64,000 nt of DNA from the NCBI GenBank assembly GCA_947627175.1, contig CANQVA010000002.1:151084-215083 (forward strand). The letters are read 5' to 3'. A model generated the notes under the pieces. The model did not search any database, was not told the DNA's origin, and saw only the letters and a program-made list of their open reading frames with translations. Positions 7,639 through 17,349 of this stretch are shown here, one piece after another; position 1 is the stretch's first letter; every line of letters starts with the position of its first letter. The position numbers and the translations under genes were made by a program. Origin of the DNA: an uncultured Ruminococcus sp. Lineage in GTDB: Bacteria > Bacillota > Clostridia > Oscillospirales > Ruminococcaceae.

Positions 7639-10551
7639 CTATTCTTTCCTTTCTTCATTTATGTTTTTCTGCTTTCTTTCTATTTCGTCGTTTATGTCAT
7701 GATTGTACCACAGAAATGTATCACGTGGGTTTTCATGTTCATTGACAACTTCCCTGAAAGCGTTCATAATATTTCTTGTAACGGCATATGACGACGGAAG
7801 GACGGGTATTTCAATAAGTTCTTCACGCTGGTCAAAAAGACGTGAAAGTTCACTGTCAGACCATGAAAGACGTTTAAGTGCCTCAGTATTGGCAGTGTTG
7901 AAACGTCCCATTGTGCCGAGAAGTCCCTCAATCTGATTTCCGTATCTGACTTGTGTATCCGTATCCGTAAACCACTTTATAAACTTCCACGCATTTTCAA
8001 TATTTTCCGCTTTCCTGAAAATAACAGCTCCCGAAGTGTTTGAGTTGGCGGCATGGGAAAGAGTACCATTATTTTCAGTTGCGGGAACAGGACAGAAATT
8101 CCATAATCCTCTTATTTCGGGGGCAACATATGAAAGCTGATTAAAAAATGTATAGTCCGAAATAACAAGCGGATATTCACCGGTTCTGAAACGGCTGAAA
8201 GCGTCGTATGACTGTTCAAAACTGTATTCTGTATAAAAGTCCGTCCACTTTTCAAACGCCTCAACAGCAACAGACGAATCAAAAGAAGATTTTGTCATTT
8301 TCTGATTATAATAGTTAATTCCCCTCTGTAACAAAAGCAATGCAAAAGTATTACCTGTTTCCGTTGATGGTGAAATATCAGTGGACGGCAAAACAAGTCC
8401 GACAGACATATAATTCCTCTGAATCGAGGGGAGCATATCAATTAAATTTTCCCACGTTTCGGGCGGAGAAGTATAACCGAGTTCAGAAAGAATGTCAGTG
8501 CGGTAAAAAAGCATCGGAAAAGACTGTGTTATCGGCAAACCGTACACACCGCCGTTATATTCATAGTGGGTCATTGCATTTTCCTGAAAACGTTCTGTTA
8601 CTTCCTGATAGTCGCAAAACTGCGATACATCAACAAGCAGATTTCTTGACGCAAGGTTCACGGGATATTCTCCGCCCAAAAATAACGCCACGTCAGGAGC
8701 TTTTCCCGCAAGTGAAGCCTCAACTATACCGCCCGTCACAAGGCTTACAGAAACGGGAATGCCTGTATTCCGCATAAATTCGTCTGCCATTTCCTTTACT
8801 GTTTCTGCCTGCTCACGTCCGAGATTGACCCATACATTCAGTGCCTTTTCACCCGTAACATCGGAAAGCGTGGAATAGTCCTCAAAAAAAGAACCAAAAA
8901 AAGCCTTTATTCCGAACCATAGCGACTTGAAAAAATTGCCCTTGCATTTTGAAAAATCAATTCCCGACGTTGCAAATTCAATATAATCTATTTCAAGAGG
9001 CTGTTCACGGCATTCTCTTATCCATGACGAAACAGAAGTTATACTCTCTTTAATCTGCGAAAGATAAAGCGGAATTTTCAGCGGTTTTTTTATGCACTTG
9101 TCAAGAATTACAGTCATTCTTTCAATAACTGCCGCCTCTGAACCTGATGTTCCCGACAAACTTTCAATATCATTCTGAATATCTTTCAGTTCTGACGAAA
9201 TTTCCTTGAATCCGTCAATAAGTCCCGGAATTTTTTCATGCACGTAATAATCCGTGTACTTGTCGGGAGATACCCCGGTAATCATCAGAATTTTTCTGTA
9301 ATATGTATTGAGTTCGGAAATAATATCTTCAAGTTTGCGGACGGAATTGCCTATTTCACCCGGAACACATTCCATTGTTAAAGTATGGTCACAGTCTGCT
9401 GTAAGCCATATATAAATATTTTCGCCGTCCGATTCGGGAGAAGCAATATTCCAGTCATTGCCATAATAAAATTTAACCTGATTCAATTCTTCACATGGTA
9501 CTTGACCATCTAAATATATACGCCTGTTTGAGTAAAAACCTCTCATTTTATTTTGACGGTACTTTATACCGATTTTATACCAACCGTCATTTTTTATATC
9601 TTCTTTCTTTATAATCCATGTGGCACATTGCAACGATTTTTTCCAGCTTTCAGCACCAAAAGTATTATACACTACTTTTACGGGGTCAGACGGCGAAACA
9701 AGATAATCTGTATTATCATATGTCGGAAAAAGCGTTGAATCAGATTTATATACAGCGTTTTCGCCCTCTATTCTGAAAATGTTTTCAGGCGTTGAAAAAA
9801 TATCAGCAGATGCACTGTATTCACTGTATGAAGGCAGTTTTTCGGGATTATAGAATTTAAAGCTGTCAATTACAAATTCCGCTCTTTCAGATTTAAAAGC
9901 GATTTCATGTTTTCCCTTTTCCAGATAAAAAAATAGTGGTTCATTGAAAAGTCCGTCAATATCTTTAAAATCGCTGTTTTGCCACATTCCCTGCTGAACC
10001 TGCGGAGAACGCACTTGATTTCCGTGCGAATCCGTGTATATATCTTTTTCATTGACCCATACTCTATTAAGAGTTATGCGTGAAGCCGTATCATACGGAA
10101 CTTTGCCGTCAATACTCATAGAAAATTCTATTGCAGAACTGTCTGATTCAAGCGGAAAATAAGTCATATTAACGCAGTAAATTCCCGTTTCCTCAACTTC
10201 TATATTATAGGAAATATTTCCGTTTCTGCTTTTCCATATAAGCACATTATTTTTCATTCCGTAACTGCCTTCTGAAAAATCTCCGTTTTCAGTTGAAATA
10301 AATTCAGTACCGATAATTTCAATAACCTTGTCGGGGCGTTTTTCCATGCAGTACAAATCATAATATTTACTGTAAGAAATTATATCTGTATCTTCTGTAT
10401 CAATACGGTAATAGTCTTTACACATAGCCGAAAATGTTTCATCTGATACTTGAAAATTTTCCGCAAAAGCTGACATTAAACCATTTCCGCAAAAAACGGC
10501 AAACGACATCAGACACGACAACAGGATAAAAAAGTATTTCTTTATCAACAT
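7639..10551 (-). CDS. very large extracellular solute-binding protein with N-terminal beta-rich (CBM-like) region
   Basis: C-terminal third is a family-1-like SBP (LNVWVNLGREQAETVKEMADEFMRNTGIPVSVSLV...). The N-terminal ~550 aa has ligand-binding-like segments. Start placed at the internal ATG at 10551 after AGGTGA rather than 10617; signal peptide follows. Confidence 0.85.
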   Translation of the reverse strand: MLIKKYFFILLSCLMSFAVFCGNGLMSAFAENFQVSDETFSAMCKDYYRIDTEDTDIISYSKYYDLYCMEKRPDKVIEIIGTEFISTENGDFSEGSYGMKNNVLIWKSRNGNISYNIEVEETGIYCVNMTYFPLESDSSAIEFSMSIDGKVPYDTASRITLNRVWVNEKDIYTDSHGNQVRSPQVQQGMWQNSDFKDIDGLFNEPLFFYLEKGKHEIAFKSERAEFVIDSFKFYNPEKLPSYSEYSASADIFSTPENIFRIEGENAVYKSDSTLFPTYDNTDYLVSPSDPVKVVYNTFGAESWKKSLQCATWIIKKEDIKNDGWYKIGIKYRQNKMRGFYSNRRIYLDGQVPCEELNQVKFYYGNDWNIASPESDGENIYIWLTADCDHTLTMECVPGEIGNSVRKLEDIISELNTYYRKILMITGVSPDKYTDYYVHEKIPGLIDGFKEISSELKDIQNDIESLSGTSGSEAAVIERMTVILDKCIKKPLKIPLYLSQIKESITSVSSWIRECREQPLEIDYIEFATSGIDFSKCKGNFFKSLWFGIKAFFGSFFEDYSTLSDVTGEKALNVWVNLGREQAETVKEMADEFMRNTGIPVSVSLVTGGIVEASLAGKAPDVALFLGGEYPVNLASRNLLVDVSQFCDYQEVTERFQENAMTHYEYNGGVYGLPITQSFPMLFYRTDILSELGYTSPPETWENLIDMLPSIQRNYMSVGLVLPSTDISPSTETGNTFALLLLQRGINYYNQKMTKSSFDSSVAVEAFEKWTDFYTEYSFEQSYDAFSRFRTGEYPLVISDYTFFNQLSYVAPEIRGLWNFCPVPATENNGTLSHAANSNTSGAVIFRKAENIENAWKFIKWFTDTDTQVRYGNQIEGLLGTMGRFNTANTEALKRLSWSDSELSRLFDQREELIEIPVLPSSYAVTRNIMNAFREVVNEHENPRDTFLWYNHDINDEIERKQKNINEERKE

Positions 10552-10762
10552 CAAATCACCTGCATAACGTTTTATATCCACTAAAACAAGTATAACAATT
10601 TTCTTACTGACTGTCAAGAATTATTATAATATAAAAATTAAAATATTTTTCAATAAAAATAGATTAAATATTTTTTCATTGCTGAAATTTGTATATTTTC
10701 AATAACAATTATTTCTATTTTGATATAAGAAATAACATATTATATAATTTTTTATAAAACTA

Positions 10763-10801
10763 TTGACAAATGGTAATTTTTATGATATCATAATGATATC
10801 A
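10763..10801 (+). promoter_or_regulatory. promoter TTGACA-N17-TATCAT with palindromic repeat TGATATCA-TAA-TGATATCA over the -10
   Basis: TTGACA 10763-10768, TATCAT 10786-10791; two self-palindromic TGATATCA copies at 10783-10790 and 10794-10801. Confidence 0.6.
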
Positions 10802-10835
10802 CATTGTGACAATATTATTAAAGGAGTAAATTTAT

Positions 10836-11576
10836 ATGGAAAAAGTCCTTGAAGTAAAGGGACTTACCAAGCAATATACAAAAGTACTTGCTGTGGATAA
10901 CGTTTCTTTCGATATAGGCGAGGGGGAAATATTCGCCCTTATAGGCCCTAACGGTGCCGGAAAAACTACTACAATAAGAATGATTTCAACACTTCTGAAA
11001 TCAACTTCCGGCGATGCTGTTATAGCAGGTTACAGCATAAACAAAGAACCAGAAAAAGTAAGGGAATATATTACATATTTGCCCGATGAAGCAGGTGCTT
11101 ATAAAAATATGACCGGTACAAACTATCTTAAATTTATGGCTGGTCTTTTTTACACCGACCCGAATAAAATTATTGAATGCGTGAACCGTGCAAAAGAAAT
11201 ATGCGGACTTGGCGAAAGACTTAACGACAAAATAGGCAGTTACAGCAGAGGCATGATAAGAAAACTCCTTCTTTCAAGAGCTGTTATGACAAAGCCTAAA
11301 CTTGCTATACTTGACGAACCGACAAGCGGTCTCGATGTATTGAATGCAATTGAAATAAGGAAGATGATAAAAAAACTCGCAAGTGAAGAAAAAATGTCAT
11401 TCCTGCTTTCGTCACACAATATGCTTGAAATTGAATTTGTTTCTGACCGTGTGGGAATTATTGCAAAAGGTCATCTTATGGTTACGGGTACGGGTGAAGA
11501 ACTCAAACAACGTTACAATGCATTGAATCTTGAAGAAGTTTTTGAAAGGGTGGTGATTGAAAATGAAATTCATTAA
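10836..11576 (+). CDS. ABC transporter ATP-binding protein (NatA-like)
   Basis: Walker A GPNGAGKTT, signature SRGMIRKLLLSRA, Walker B LAILDEPTSGLD. Confidence 0.95.
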   Translation: MEKVLEVKGLTKQYTKVLAVDNVSFDIGEGEIFALIGPNGAGKTTTIRMISTLLKSTSGDAVIAGYSINKEPEKVREYITYLPDEAGAYKNMTGTNYLKFMAGLFYTDPNKIIECVNRAKEICGLGERLNDKIGSYSRGMIRKLLLSRAVMTKPKLAILDEPTSGLDVLNAIEIRKMIKKLASEEKMSFLLSSHNMLEIEFVSDRVGIIAKGHLMVTGTGEELKQRYNALNLEEVFERVVIENEIH

Positions 11577-12888
11577 CCTGCTTCAAAAAGAACTCAAAGA
11601 ACTTATAAATGCACAAATGATAGCAAGTCTTGTCTTAATAATGGCAATACTAATGTTTGTCGGCAACATAACTCAGAATGCCATTGATGACACAATAGAA
11701 GAAAACAACAACCCCAAAATCAATATAAGTGACCGTGATGACACAGATTTTACAAAAAGCCTTATAGAAACACTCAGAAGTACAGGGGCAGAAGTTAAAG
11801 AATTTGACACAGAGGGTGACGGCTATGCCGATATTCTTAAAAATAATGACATAAAAAATCTCGTCATTCTTCCTGAAGGATTAACTGAAACAATTGAAAA
11901 AAATGAACGCCCGCAAATTATTACAGTTTCAAGAATGACATCAGCGGCGGCAATGTCAAATATTTCAACAGGAAATTCAGGTGCAGTTGAATTGATTCAG
12001 AAAAGTATCGCCGATACTATCGCAGAAAGTTCAGGAATTACTACAGAAGAACTTGAACTTATAGAAAATCCCATAACATTGCAGGATAATACAGTTGTTG
12101 ATGATAAATCCGCCGAAATTTCCGTTAATAGTATAGTAAATAAAGTAATGATGCAGAATACAATTCTTCCGATTATTGTATTTCTTCTTATCATGATGAC
12201 TTCACAATCGCTTATCAGTTCAATTTCAAATGAAAAAATTGATAAAACACTTGAAACACTTCTTTCGTCGCCTGTATCAAGAACATCAATTATAACTGCA
12301 AAAATGCTTGCCGCCGCTGTTGTGGCACTTATCAATGCCGCCGCTTTCATGGTAGGATTTTCAAAATTTTTAAAAGGTGCATCGGCTGATGCAATAAGCG
12401 GTGTTGTATCAGATACTATGGGCGTTGACGAAGCTATAGAACAACTCGGTCTTTCATTGTCAGTCGGTGACTATATACTTGTCGGATTACAACTTTTCCT
12501 TACAATTATGATATGTCTTTCAGTTTCAATCATGCTGGGAGCGTTAGTCAATGATACAAAATCTTCACAGACTGTTATTATGCCTATTATAATTCTTGCA
12601 ATGGTTCCCTATATTATTTCAATGATATCAGATATAAATACTCTCCCTATGGCAATAAGAATTATTGTGTATGCTATACCGTTTACACACACATTTTCAG
12701 GAATATCAAATCTCATGTTCGGAAATAACACTATTTTCATATGCGGTCTTATATATCAGATAGTCATATTTTTTGTATGTATGTTCTTTGCCCTCCGTCT
12801 TTTCAATTCAGACAAAATTCTCACTATCTCCCTGAATCTCGGTGCAAAGTCAAAATATAACAGAAAAAAAGAAAAAACAAAAGATTAA
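11557..12888 (+). CDS. ABC-2 type transporter permease (NatB-like)
   Basis: Six-TM ABC-2 pattern, overlaps the upstream ATPase gene, SNEKIDKTLETLLSSPVSRTSIITAKMLAA motif. Confidence 0.93.
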   Translation: MKMKFINLLQKELKELINAQMIASLVLIMAILMFVGNITQNAIDDTIEENNNPKINISDRDDTDFTKSLIETLRSTGAEVKEFDTEGDGYADILKNNDIKNLVILPEGLTETIEKNERPQIITVSRMTSAAAMSNISTGNSGAVELIQKSIADTIAESSGITTEELELIENPITLQDNTVVDDKSAEISVNSIVNKVMMQNTILPIIVFLLIMMTSQSLISSISNEKIDKTLETLLSSPVSRTSIITAKMLAAAVVALINAAAFMVGFSKFLKGASADAISGVVSDTMGVDEAIEQLGLSLSVGDYILVGLQLFLTIMICLSVSIMLGALVNDTKSSQTVIMPIIILAMVPYIISMISDINTLPMAIRIIVYAIPFTHTFSGISNLMFGNNTIFICGLIYQIVIFFVCMFFALRLFNSDKILTISLNLGAKSKYNRKKEKTKD

Positions 12889-12895
12889 CAGAAAC

Positions 12896-12925
12896 GGACG
12901 TTCAGAAAATGAACGTCCATTTTTT
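12896..12925 (+). terminator. intrinsic terminator after natB-like gene
   Basis: GGACGTTC-agaaaat-GAACGTCC followed by ATTTTTTC. Confidence 0.85.
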
Positions 12926-12932
12926 CATGTCA

Positions 12933-13934
12933 TTATTTATTATTTTTATCGTTGATAAATTCCGCACCTGTTTCATTCAGAAAATCAGCAACAATAAAGC
13001 GTGGTCTTTGCTTTACTTCTGCATAAATTTTACCGATATATTCGCCGATTATTCCAAGACAAAGAAGCTGCAATCCGCCTATAAGCCATATTGAACACAT
13101 AGTGCTTGACCAGCCGCCGACAGATAAGCCGGCAATTTTAACAATAAAACTCCATATGAATGCTATAATGCTAACTACAAACATTACAAAGCCGAGTGAA
13201 GTTATAAGTTTAAGCGGTTTTGTGCTGAATGAAGTTATTCCGTTTACAGCAAATGAAACCATTTTTTTCAGTGGATACTTGCTTTCACCTGCAAAGCGTT
13301 CATGGCGTTCATAATAGACATTGCAGCTCTGAAAACCAATAAGCGGTATCATTCCACGCAAAAAAAGATTTACTTCTTTAAAATTTGCGAGTTCATTCAA
13401 TACACGACTGCTCATAAGGCGAAAATCCGCATGATTATAAACAACATCCGCACCCATTATTTTCATGAATTTATAAAAGCCCTCTGCTGTGAATTTCTTG
13501 AAAAAAGTATCGGTTTTTCTTGCACTCCTTACACCGTAAACAACTTGATTTCCTTCGTAATATTTTTTTACCATAGCATCAATAGTATTTATATCGTCCT
13601 GCAAATCAGCATCCATAGTTATAGCCATATCGCATATATCTTTTACAGTCATAAGACCGGCAAGCACGGCGTTCTGATGACCGCTGTTTTTGGCGAGGTT
13701 TATCCCTGAAAAAAAATGCGGATATTCCTTGTGAAGTTCCTGAATAATTGACCATGTACTGTCCTTTGAACCGTCATTCACAAATACAATTCTACTTTCG
13801 GAGGAAATAAGATTCTGCTTAATAAGCGTTTCATATTTTTCTTTTAATTGCCTTGCCGTTTCATGCAGAACTTCCTCTTCATTGTAACATGGAACGACCA
13901 TATATAAAATTTCCGGCATATTCATTGATATCAA
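12933..13934 (-). CDS. glycosyltransferase family 2 (GtrB/DPM1-like)
   Basis: VVPCYNEEEVL, DADLQDD, two C-terminal TM helices. Confidence 0.93.
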   Translation of the reverse strand: MISMNMPEILYMVVPCYNEEEVLHETARQLKEKYETLIKQNLISSESRIVFVNDGSKDSTWSIIQELHKEYPHFFSGINLAKNSGHQNAVLAGLMTVKDICDMAITMDADLQDDINTIDAMVKKYYEGNQVVYGVRSARKTDTFFKKFTAEGFYKFMKIMGADVVYNHADFRLMSSRVLNELANFKEVNLFLRGMIPLIGFQSCNVYYERHERFAGESKYPLKKMVSFAVNGITSFSTKPLKLITSLGFVMFVVSIIAFIWSFIVKIAGLSVGGWSSTMCSIWLIGGLQLLCLGIIGEYIGKIYAEVKQRPRFIVADFLNETGAEFINDKNNK

Positions 13935-14074
13935 CAGTCCTCTTTTTACTGATTATTTTTTCTCTATTATACCATACTACACATGAAACGTCAATATTTC
14001 ATTGAAATTTTCGCATTTTTCTCACATATAAATTATTCATGAAAATTTTTGTGCAAAAAATTATAAAATAACTC

Positions 14075-14103
14075 TTGACAAAACCAAAACTTTATGTTAT
14101 AAT
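14075..14103 (+). promoter_or_regulatory. consensus promoter for SRP RNA
   Basis: TTGACA 14075-14080, 17-bp spacer, TATAAT 14098-14103. Confidence 0.85.
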
Positions 14104-14144
14104 GTGAAACAGAGCATATGTCTGCTCTGTTATTTCAGAAATGA

Positions 14145-14274
14145 AATTCCGGAATATAGATGTGCGGGCCCTGTGCAACAAGACCCCGTGAACCATGTCA
14201 GGCGGGAGACCGAGCAGCATTAAGCGGATTGTTTTGTGTGCCGCAGTAAGCCTGCACATCTATGTGCCGGAATT
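14145..14274 (+). ncRNA. ffs: bacterial small SRP RNA (4.5S/scRNA)
   Basis: Terminal stem AATTCCGG...CCGGAATT plus conserved domain IV GUCAGG-CGG-GAGA-CCG-AGCAGCA. Lies upstream of dnaX as in B. subtilis scr-dnaX-yaaK-recR. Confidence 0.93.
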
Positions 14275-14321
14275 TTTTCTTGTAAAACTCCCCCATAAAT
14301 ATAATGAAAGGAAACAGTCTG

Positions 14322-15935
14322 ATGTATAAGGCACTCTATCGTAAATGGCGACCCATGACTTTTGATGACGTTATATCACAACAACATATAACAGATACCC
14401 TTAAAAATCAGATTACAGGCGGAAAAACGGCTCATGCATATCTTTTCACGGGTTCAAGGGGAACAGGTAAAACTACTTGTGCAAGAATACTTGCAAAGGC
14501 TGTAAGCTGTCGTAATATGAAAAACGGCAACCCTTGTCTTGAATGTGACATATGCCGTGATGCTGACAACGGCTCTCTTACCGATATAGTGGAAATTGAT
14601 GCGGCTTCAAATAACGGTGTTGACGATATACGTGAATTGCGTGAAGGTGCTGTATATACCCCTGAAAGAAGTGCATACAAGATATATATAATAGATGAAG
14701 TTCATATGCTTTCAACAAGTGCATTCAACGCTCTGTTGAAAATTATGGAAGAACCGCCTTCATATGTTATGTTTATCCTTGCAACAACTGAAATTCACAA
14801 AGTCCCGGCGACTATTGCTTCACGTTGTCAAAGATATGATTTCAGAAGAATACGCCCGGAAGATATTGCATCAAGGCTTGAATATATCGCTGAACAGGAA
14901 AAACTCACCCTTACAAAAGATGGTGCTTCACTTATTGCAAAACTTGCCGACGGCGGTATGCGTGATGCTATATCACTGCTTGACCAATGTTCAGTATGTG
15001 CCGAAACGATAAACGCCGAAACAGTTTCAAATGCGGCAGGTATTGCAGGACGTGACTATCTGTATGAAATTCTTTATGCTGTTTTTTCTTGTGACACGGC
15101 AAAGGCTCTTTCAGTTACGGGAAATTTGTATGATATGTCAAAAGACCTCACAAGACTTTGTGAAGAACTTATAAATCAACTTAGAAATATCATGCTTATT
15201 CAGGTTTCACCGCAGACCGCACGTAATCTTATTGTATGTATGCCCGAAGAAATGGAAAAGCTGAATGACCTCGCACAGAAAACTACTCTTGAAAAAATTA
15301 TGGACAGCCTTTCTGTTTTGCAAAAATGCCGTGAAAATATGTCAAAAGTCATGAACAGGCGTGTTGAATTTGAAATGACACTTATAAAACTTTGCGGAAA
15401 TAAAAATAATACTCCGCAGGCTATTGACAATTCTGAAATTTATGATAAAATAAAACAGTTGGAGAATAAGCTGAATTCTGTTTCCGCCGGAAATTATTCA
15501 AACACCGTGCGGAAAGCTCAACCTGAAATTCTCACTGCCACAAGTCCCGCCCCTGATGCTGAACCCGTCCCGAATGTGGATATAGGAAAACTTAAAAATG
15601 ATGACATGATTCAATGTTCACGGTGGGAAGAAATAATTGAAATCCTTAAAACAGTAAAACCCGACCTTGCAGCTGCCCTTGAAGGTTCATATGCACTCAC
15701 AGCAGGCAATGTAATTTTCATTACAGCAGTAAACCGCTTTTTTATGCAGATATTCAAAAAAAACAAGGATTATGCACTTACACTCGGTGATACTATAAAT
15801 AAGGTTCTCGGACAGCGATATGCCATAAAGGCACGATGTGCAACAAGCATTGAAGAACAGAAAAGTATGGCTGAAAAACTTATTCAGAAAGCAAATGCCA
15901 ACGGCATTGAAACGGCTGTTGACAATAATCAATAA
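14322..15935 (+). CDS. dnaX: DNA polymerase III subunit gamma/tau
   Basis: MYKALYRKWRPMTFDDVISQQHI, GSRGTGKTTCARILAKA, zinc-binding cysteines. Start moved to 14322, preceded by AAAGGA. Confidence 0.97.
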   Translation: MYKALYRKWRPMTFDDVISQQHITDTLKNQITGGKTAHAYLFTGSRGTGKTTCARILAKAVSCRNMKNGNPCLECDICRDADNGSLTDIVEIDAASNNGVDDIRELREGAVYTPERSAYKIYIIDEVHMLSTSAFNALLKIMEEPPSYVMFILATTEIHKVPATIASRCQRYDFRRIRPEDIASRLEYIAEQEKLTLTKDGASLIAKLADGGMRDAISLLDQCSVCAETINAETVSNAAGIAGRDYLYEILYAVFSCDTAKALSVTGNLYDMSKDLTRLCEELINQLRNIMLIQVSPQTARNLIVCMPEEMEKLNDLAQKTTLEKIMDSLSVLQKCRENMSKVMNRRVEFEMTLIKLCGNKNNTPQAIDNSEIYDKIKQLENKLNSVSAGNYSNTVRKAQPEILTATSPAPDAEPVPNVDIGKLKNDDMIQCSRWEEIIEILKTVKPDLAAALEGSYALTAGNVIFITAVNRFFMQIFKKNKDYALTLGDTINKVLGQRYAIKARCATSIEEQKSMAEKLIQKANANGIETAVDNNQ

Positions 15936-15959
15936 AACTAATTTAAAGGAGATTTAAGA

Positions 15960-16307
15960 ATGAAAGCAAGAATACCAAAAAATGTGGGCGGAAGTGCCCA
16001 AAACATGAACCAGATGATTAAACAGGCTCAGAAAATGCAGGATCAAATTACCGAACTTCAGGAAAGTATCGAAGAGAGAGAATTTTCTGCTACAGCAGGC
16101 GGTGGTGCTGTTGAGGTTGTTATCAACGGAAAGAAAAACATCAAGTCCCTTACTATCAAGCCCGAAGTAGTTGACCCCGAAGATATTGATATGCTCCAGG
16201 ATTTAATCATCAGTGCAGTAAATGAAGCTGTAAATAATGTAGAATCAACTACAGAATCCGAAATGAGTAAGATTACCGGCGGTGTCGCAATACCGGGATT
16301 ATTCTAA
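15960..16307 (+). CDS. YbaB/EbfC family nucleoid-associated protein
   Basis: Small protein between dnaX and recR with KMQDQITELQESIEEREFSATAGGGAVEVVINGKK. Confidence 0.96.
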   Translation: MKARIPKNVGGSAQNMNQMIKQAQKMQDQITELQESIEEREFSATAGGGAVEVVINGKKNIKSLTIKPEVVDPEDIDMLQDLIISAVNEAVNNVESTTESEMSKITGGVAIPGLF

Positions 16308-16910
16308 ATGGCAGACCATAACGCTCTCCCCCTTGTCGTCCTCGCCGAAAAATTCGCTTCACTGCCGGGTATCGGAATGAAAACCGCCCAACGACTCGCC
16401 TATTATGTTATGTCTATGGATGACACGGCAGTTGAAGAATTTGCAAAGGCTCTTACGGACGCTAAAAGGAATGTTCATAAGTGTAAATGCTGTCAAAATC
16501 TTACAGAAAAGGAAATATGCCCTATATGTTCATCAGAGGAACGCAACAAAAGCGTTATATGTGTTGTCGAAACTCCAAAGGACGTTACGGCATTTGAACG
16601 TACAAGGGAATATAACGGCGTTTATCACGTTCTTCACGGTCTTATTTCGCCTATGGATAATGTTACCCCCGATAAAATCCATGTGAAAGAACTGCTTGCA
16701 CGTATTTCAAAGGGAAATATAAGTGAGGTAATAATGGCTACAAATCCCACTGTTGAAGGTGACGCAACTGCTATGTACATTGCAGGACTTCTGAAACCTC
16801 TCGGAATAAAAGTAACACGCCTTGCATTCGGGCTACCTGTCGGAGGAATACTTGAATATGCGGACGAAGTAACGCTGTATAAGGCTCTTGAAAACAGAAA
16901 TGATATGTAA
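16308..16910 (+). CDS. recR: recombination protein RecR
   Basis: FASLPGIGMKTAQRLAYYVM, Cys4 zinc motif, Toprim domain. Confidence 0.97.
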   Translation: MADHNALPLVVLAEKFASLPGIGMKTAQRLAYYVMSMDDTAVEEFAKALTDAKRNVHKCKCCQNLTEKEICPICSSEERNKSVICVVETPKDVTAFERTREYNGVYHVLHGLISPMDNVTPDKIHVKELLARISKGNISEVIMATNPTVEGDATAMYIAGLLKPLGIKVTRLAFGLPVGGILEYADEVTLYKALENRNDM

Positions 16911-16913
16911 ATC

Positions 16914-16947
16914 AAAAAAGGACGGTTGTATAAAACCGCCCTTTTTA
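16914..16947. terminator. bidirectional terminator between recR and dtxR-like gene
   Basis: AAAAAAGGaCGGTT-gtataa-AACCGcCCTTTTT between convergent genes. Confidence 0.75.
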
Positions 16948-16950
16948 TTA

Positions 16951-17334
16951 TCAGTTTTTTTTCTTTATTGTACGTTTCACAATTCCTTTCAGGCGTTCAC
17001 AAGTATCCTGCGGAAATTCAGTCACGAATTTTACAGCATGGTCATGTGCTTCTTCCGGAGGAAGTTTAAGAAAGTTATGGAAAAACATATACACTTCATG
17101 GAATGTAGAGAATATTTCGTTTACAGCTTTTTCGCCCTCAGCAGTAAGCACAACGCTGTTGCAGAAATCCTCATACACAAGACCGCAATTTGCAAGACAG
17201 CGGAGCATCTTGCTTACACTCGGACGTGATACGCCAAGATGACGTGAAATATTTACACAACGGACGTATTCATCAACGTCGGAAAGTTCCTTTATAGCAA
17301 TAAGGTATTTTATATGTCCTGCACAGTGTTTCAT
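16951..17334 (-). CDS. metal-dependent transcriptional regulator (DtxR/MntR family)
   Basis: N-terminal wHTH VNISRHLGVSRPSVSKMLRCLANCGLV; DtxR-like dimerisation segment. Confidence 0.85.
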   Translation of the reverse strand: MKHCAGHIKYLIAIKELSDVDEYVRCVNISRHLGVSRPSVSKMLRCLANCGLVYEDFCNSVVLTAEGEKAVNEIFSTFHEVYMFFHNFLKLPPEEAHDHAVKFVTEFPQDTCERLKGIVKRTIKKKN

Positions 17335-17349
17335 TTTTTCATTTCTCCT

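Noticed and set aside
15756-15763. A8 run in dnaX as a programmed frameshift for a gamma subunit
   Set aside because: In-frame AAA AAA AA near the C-terminus. Slippage would meet stops within ~15 codons and remove only the last ~55 residues, not the tau-specific region.
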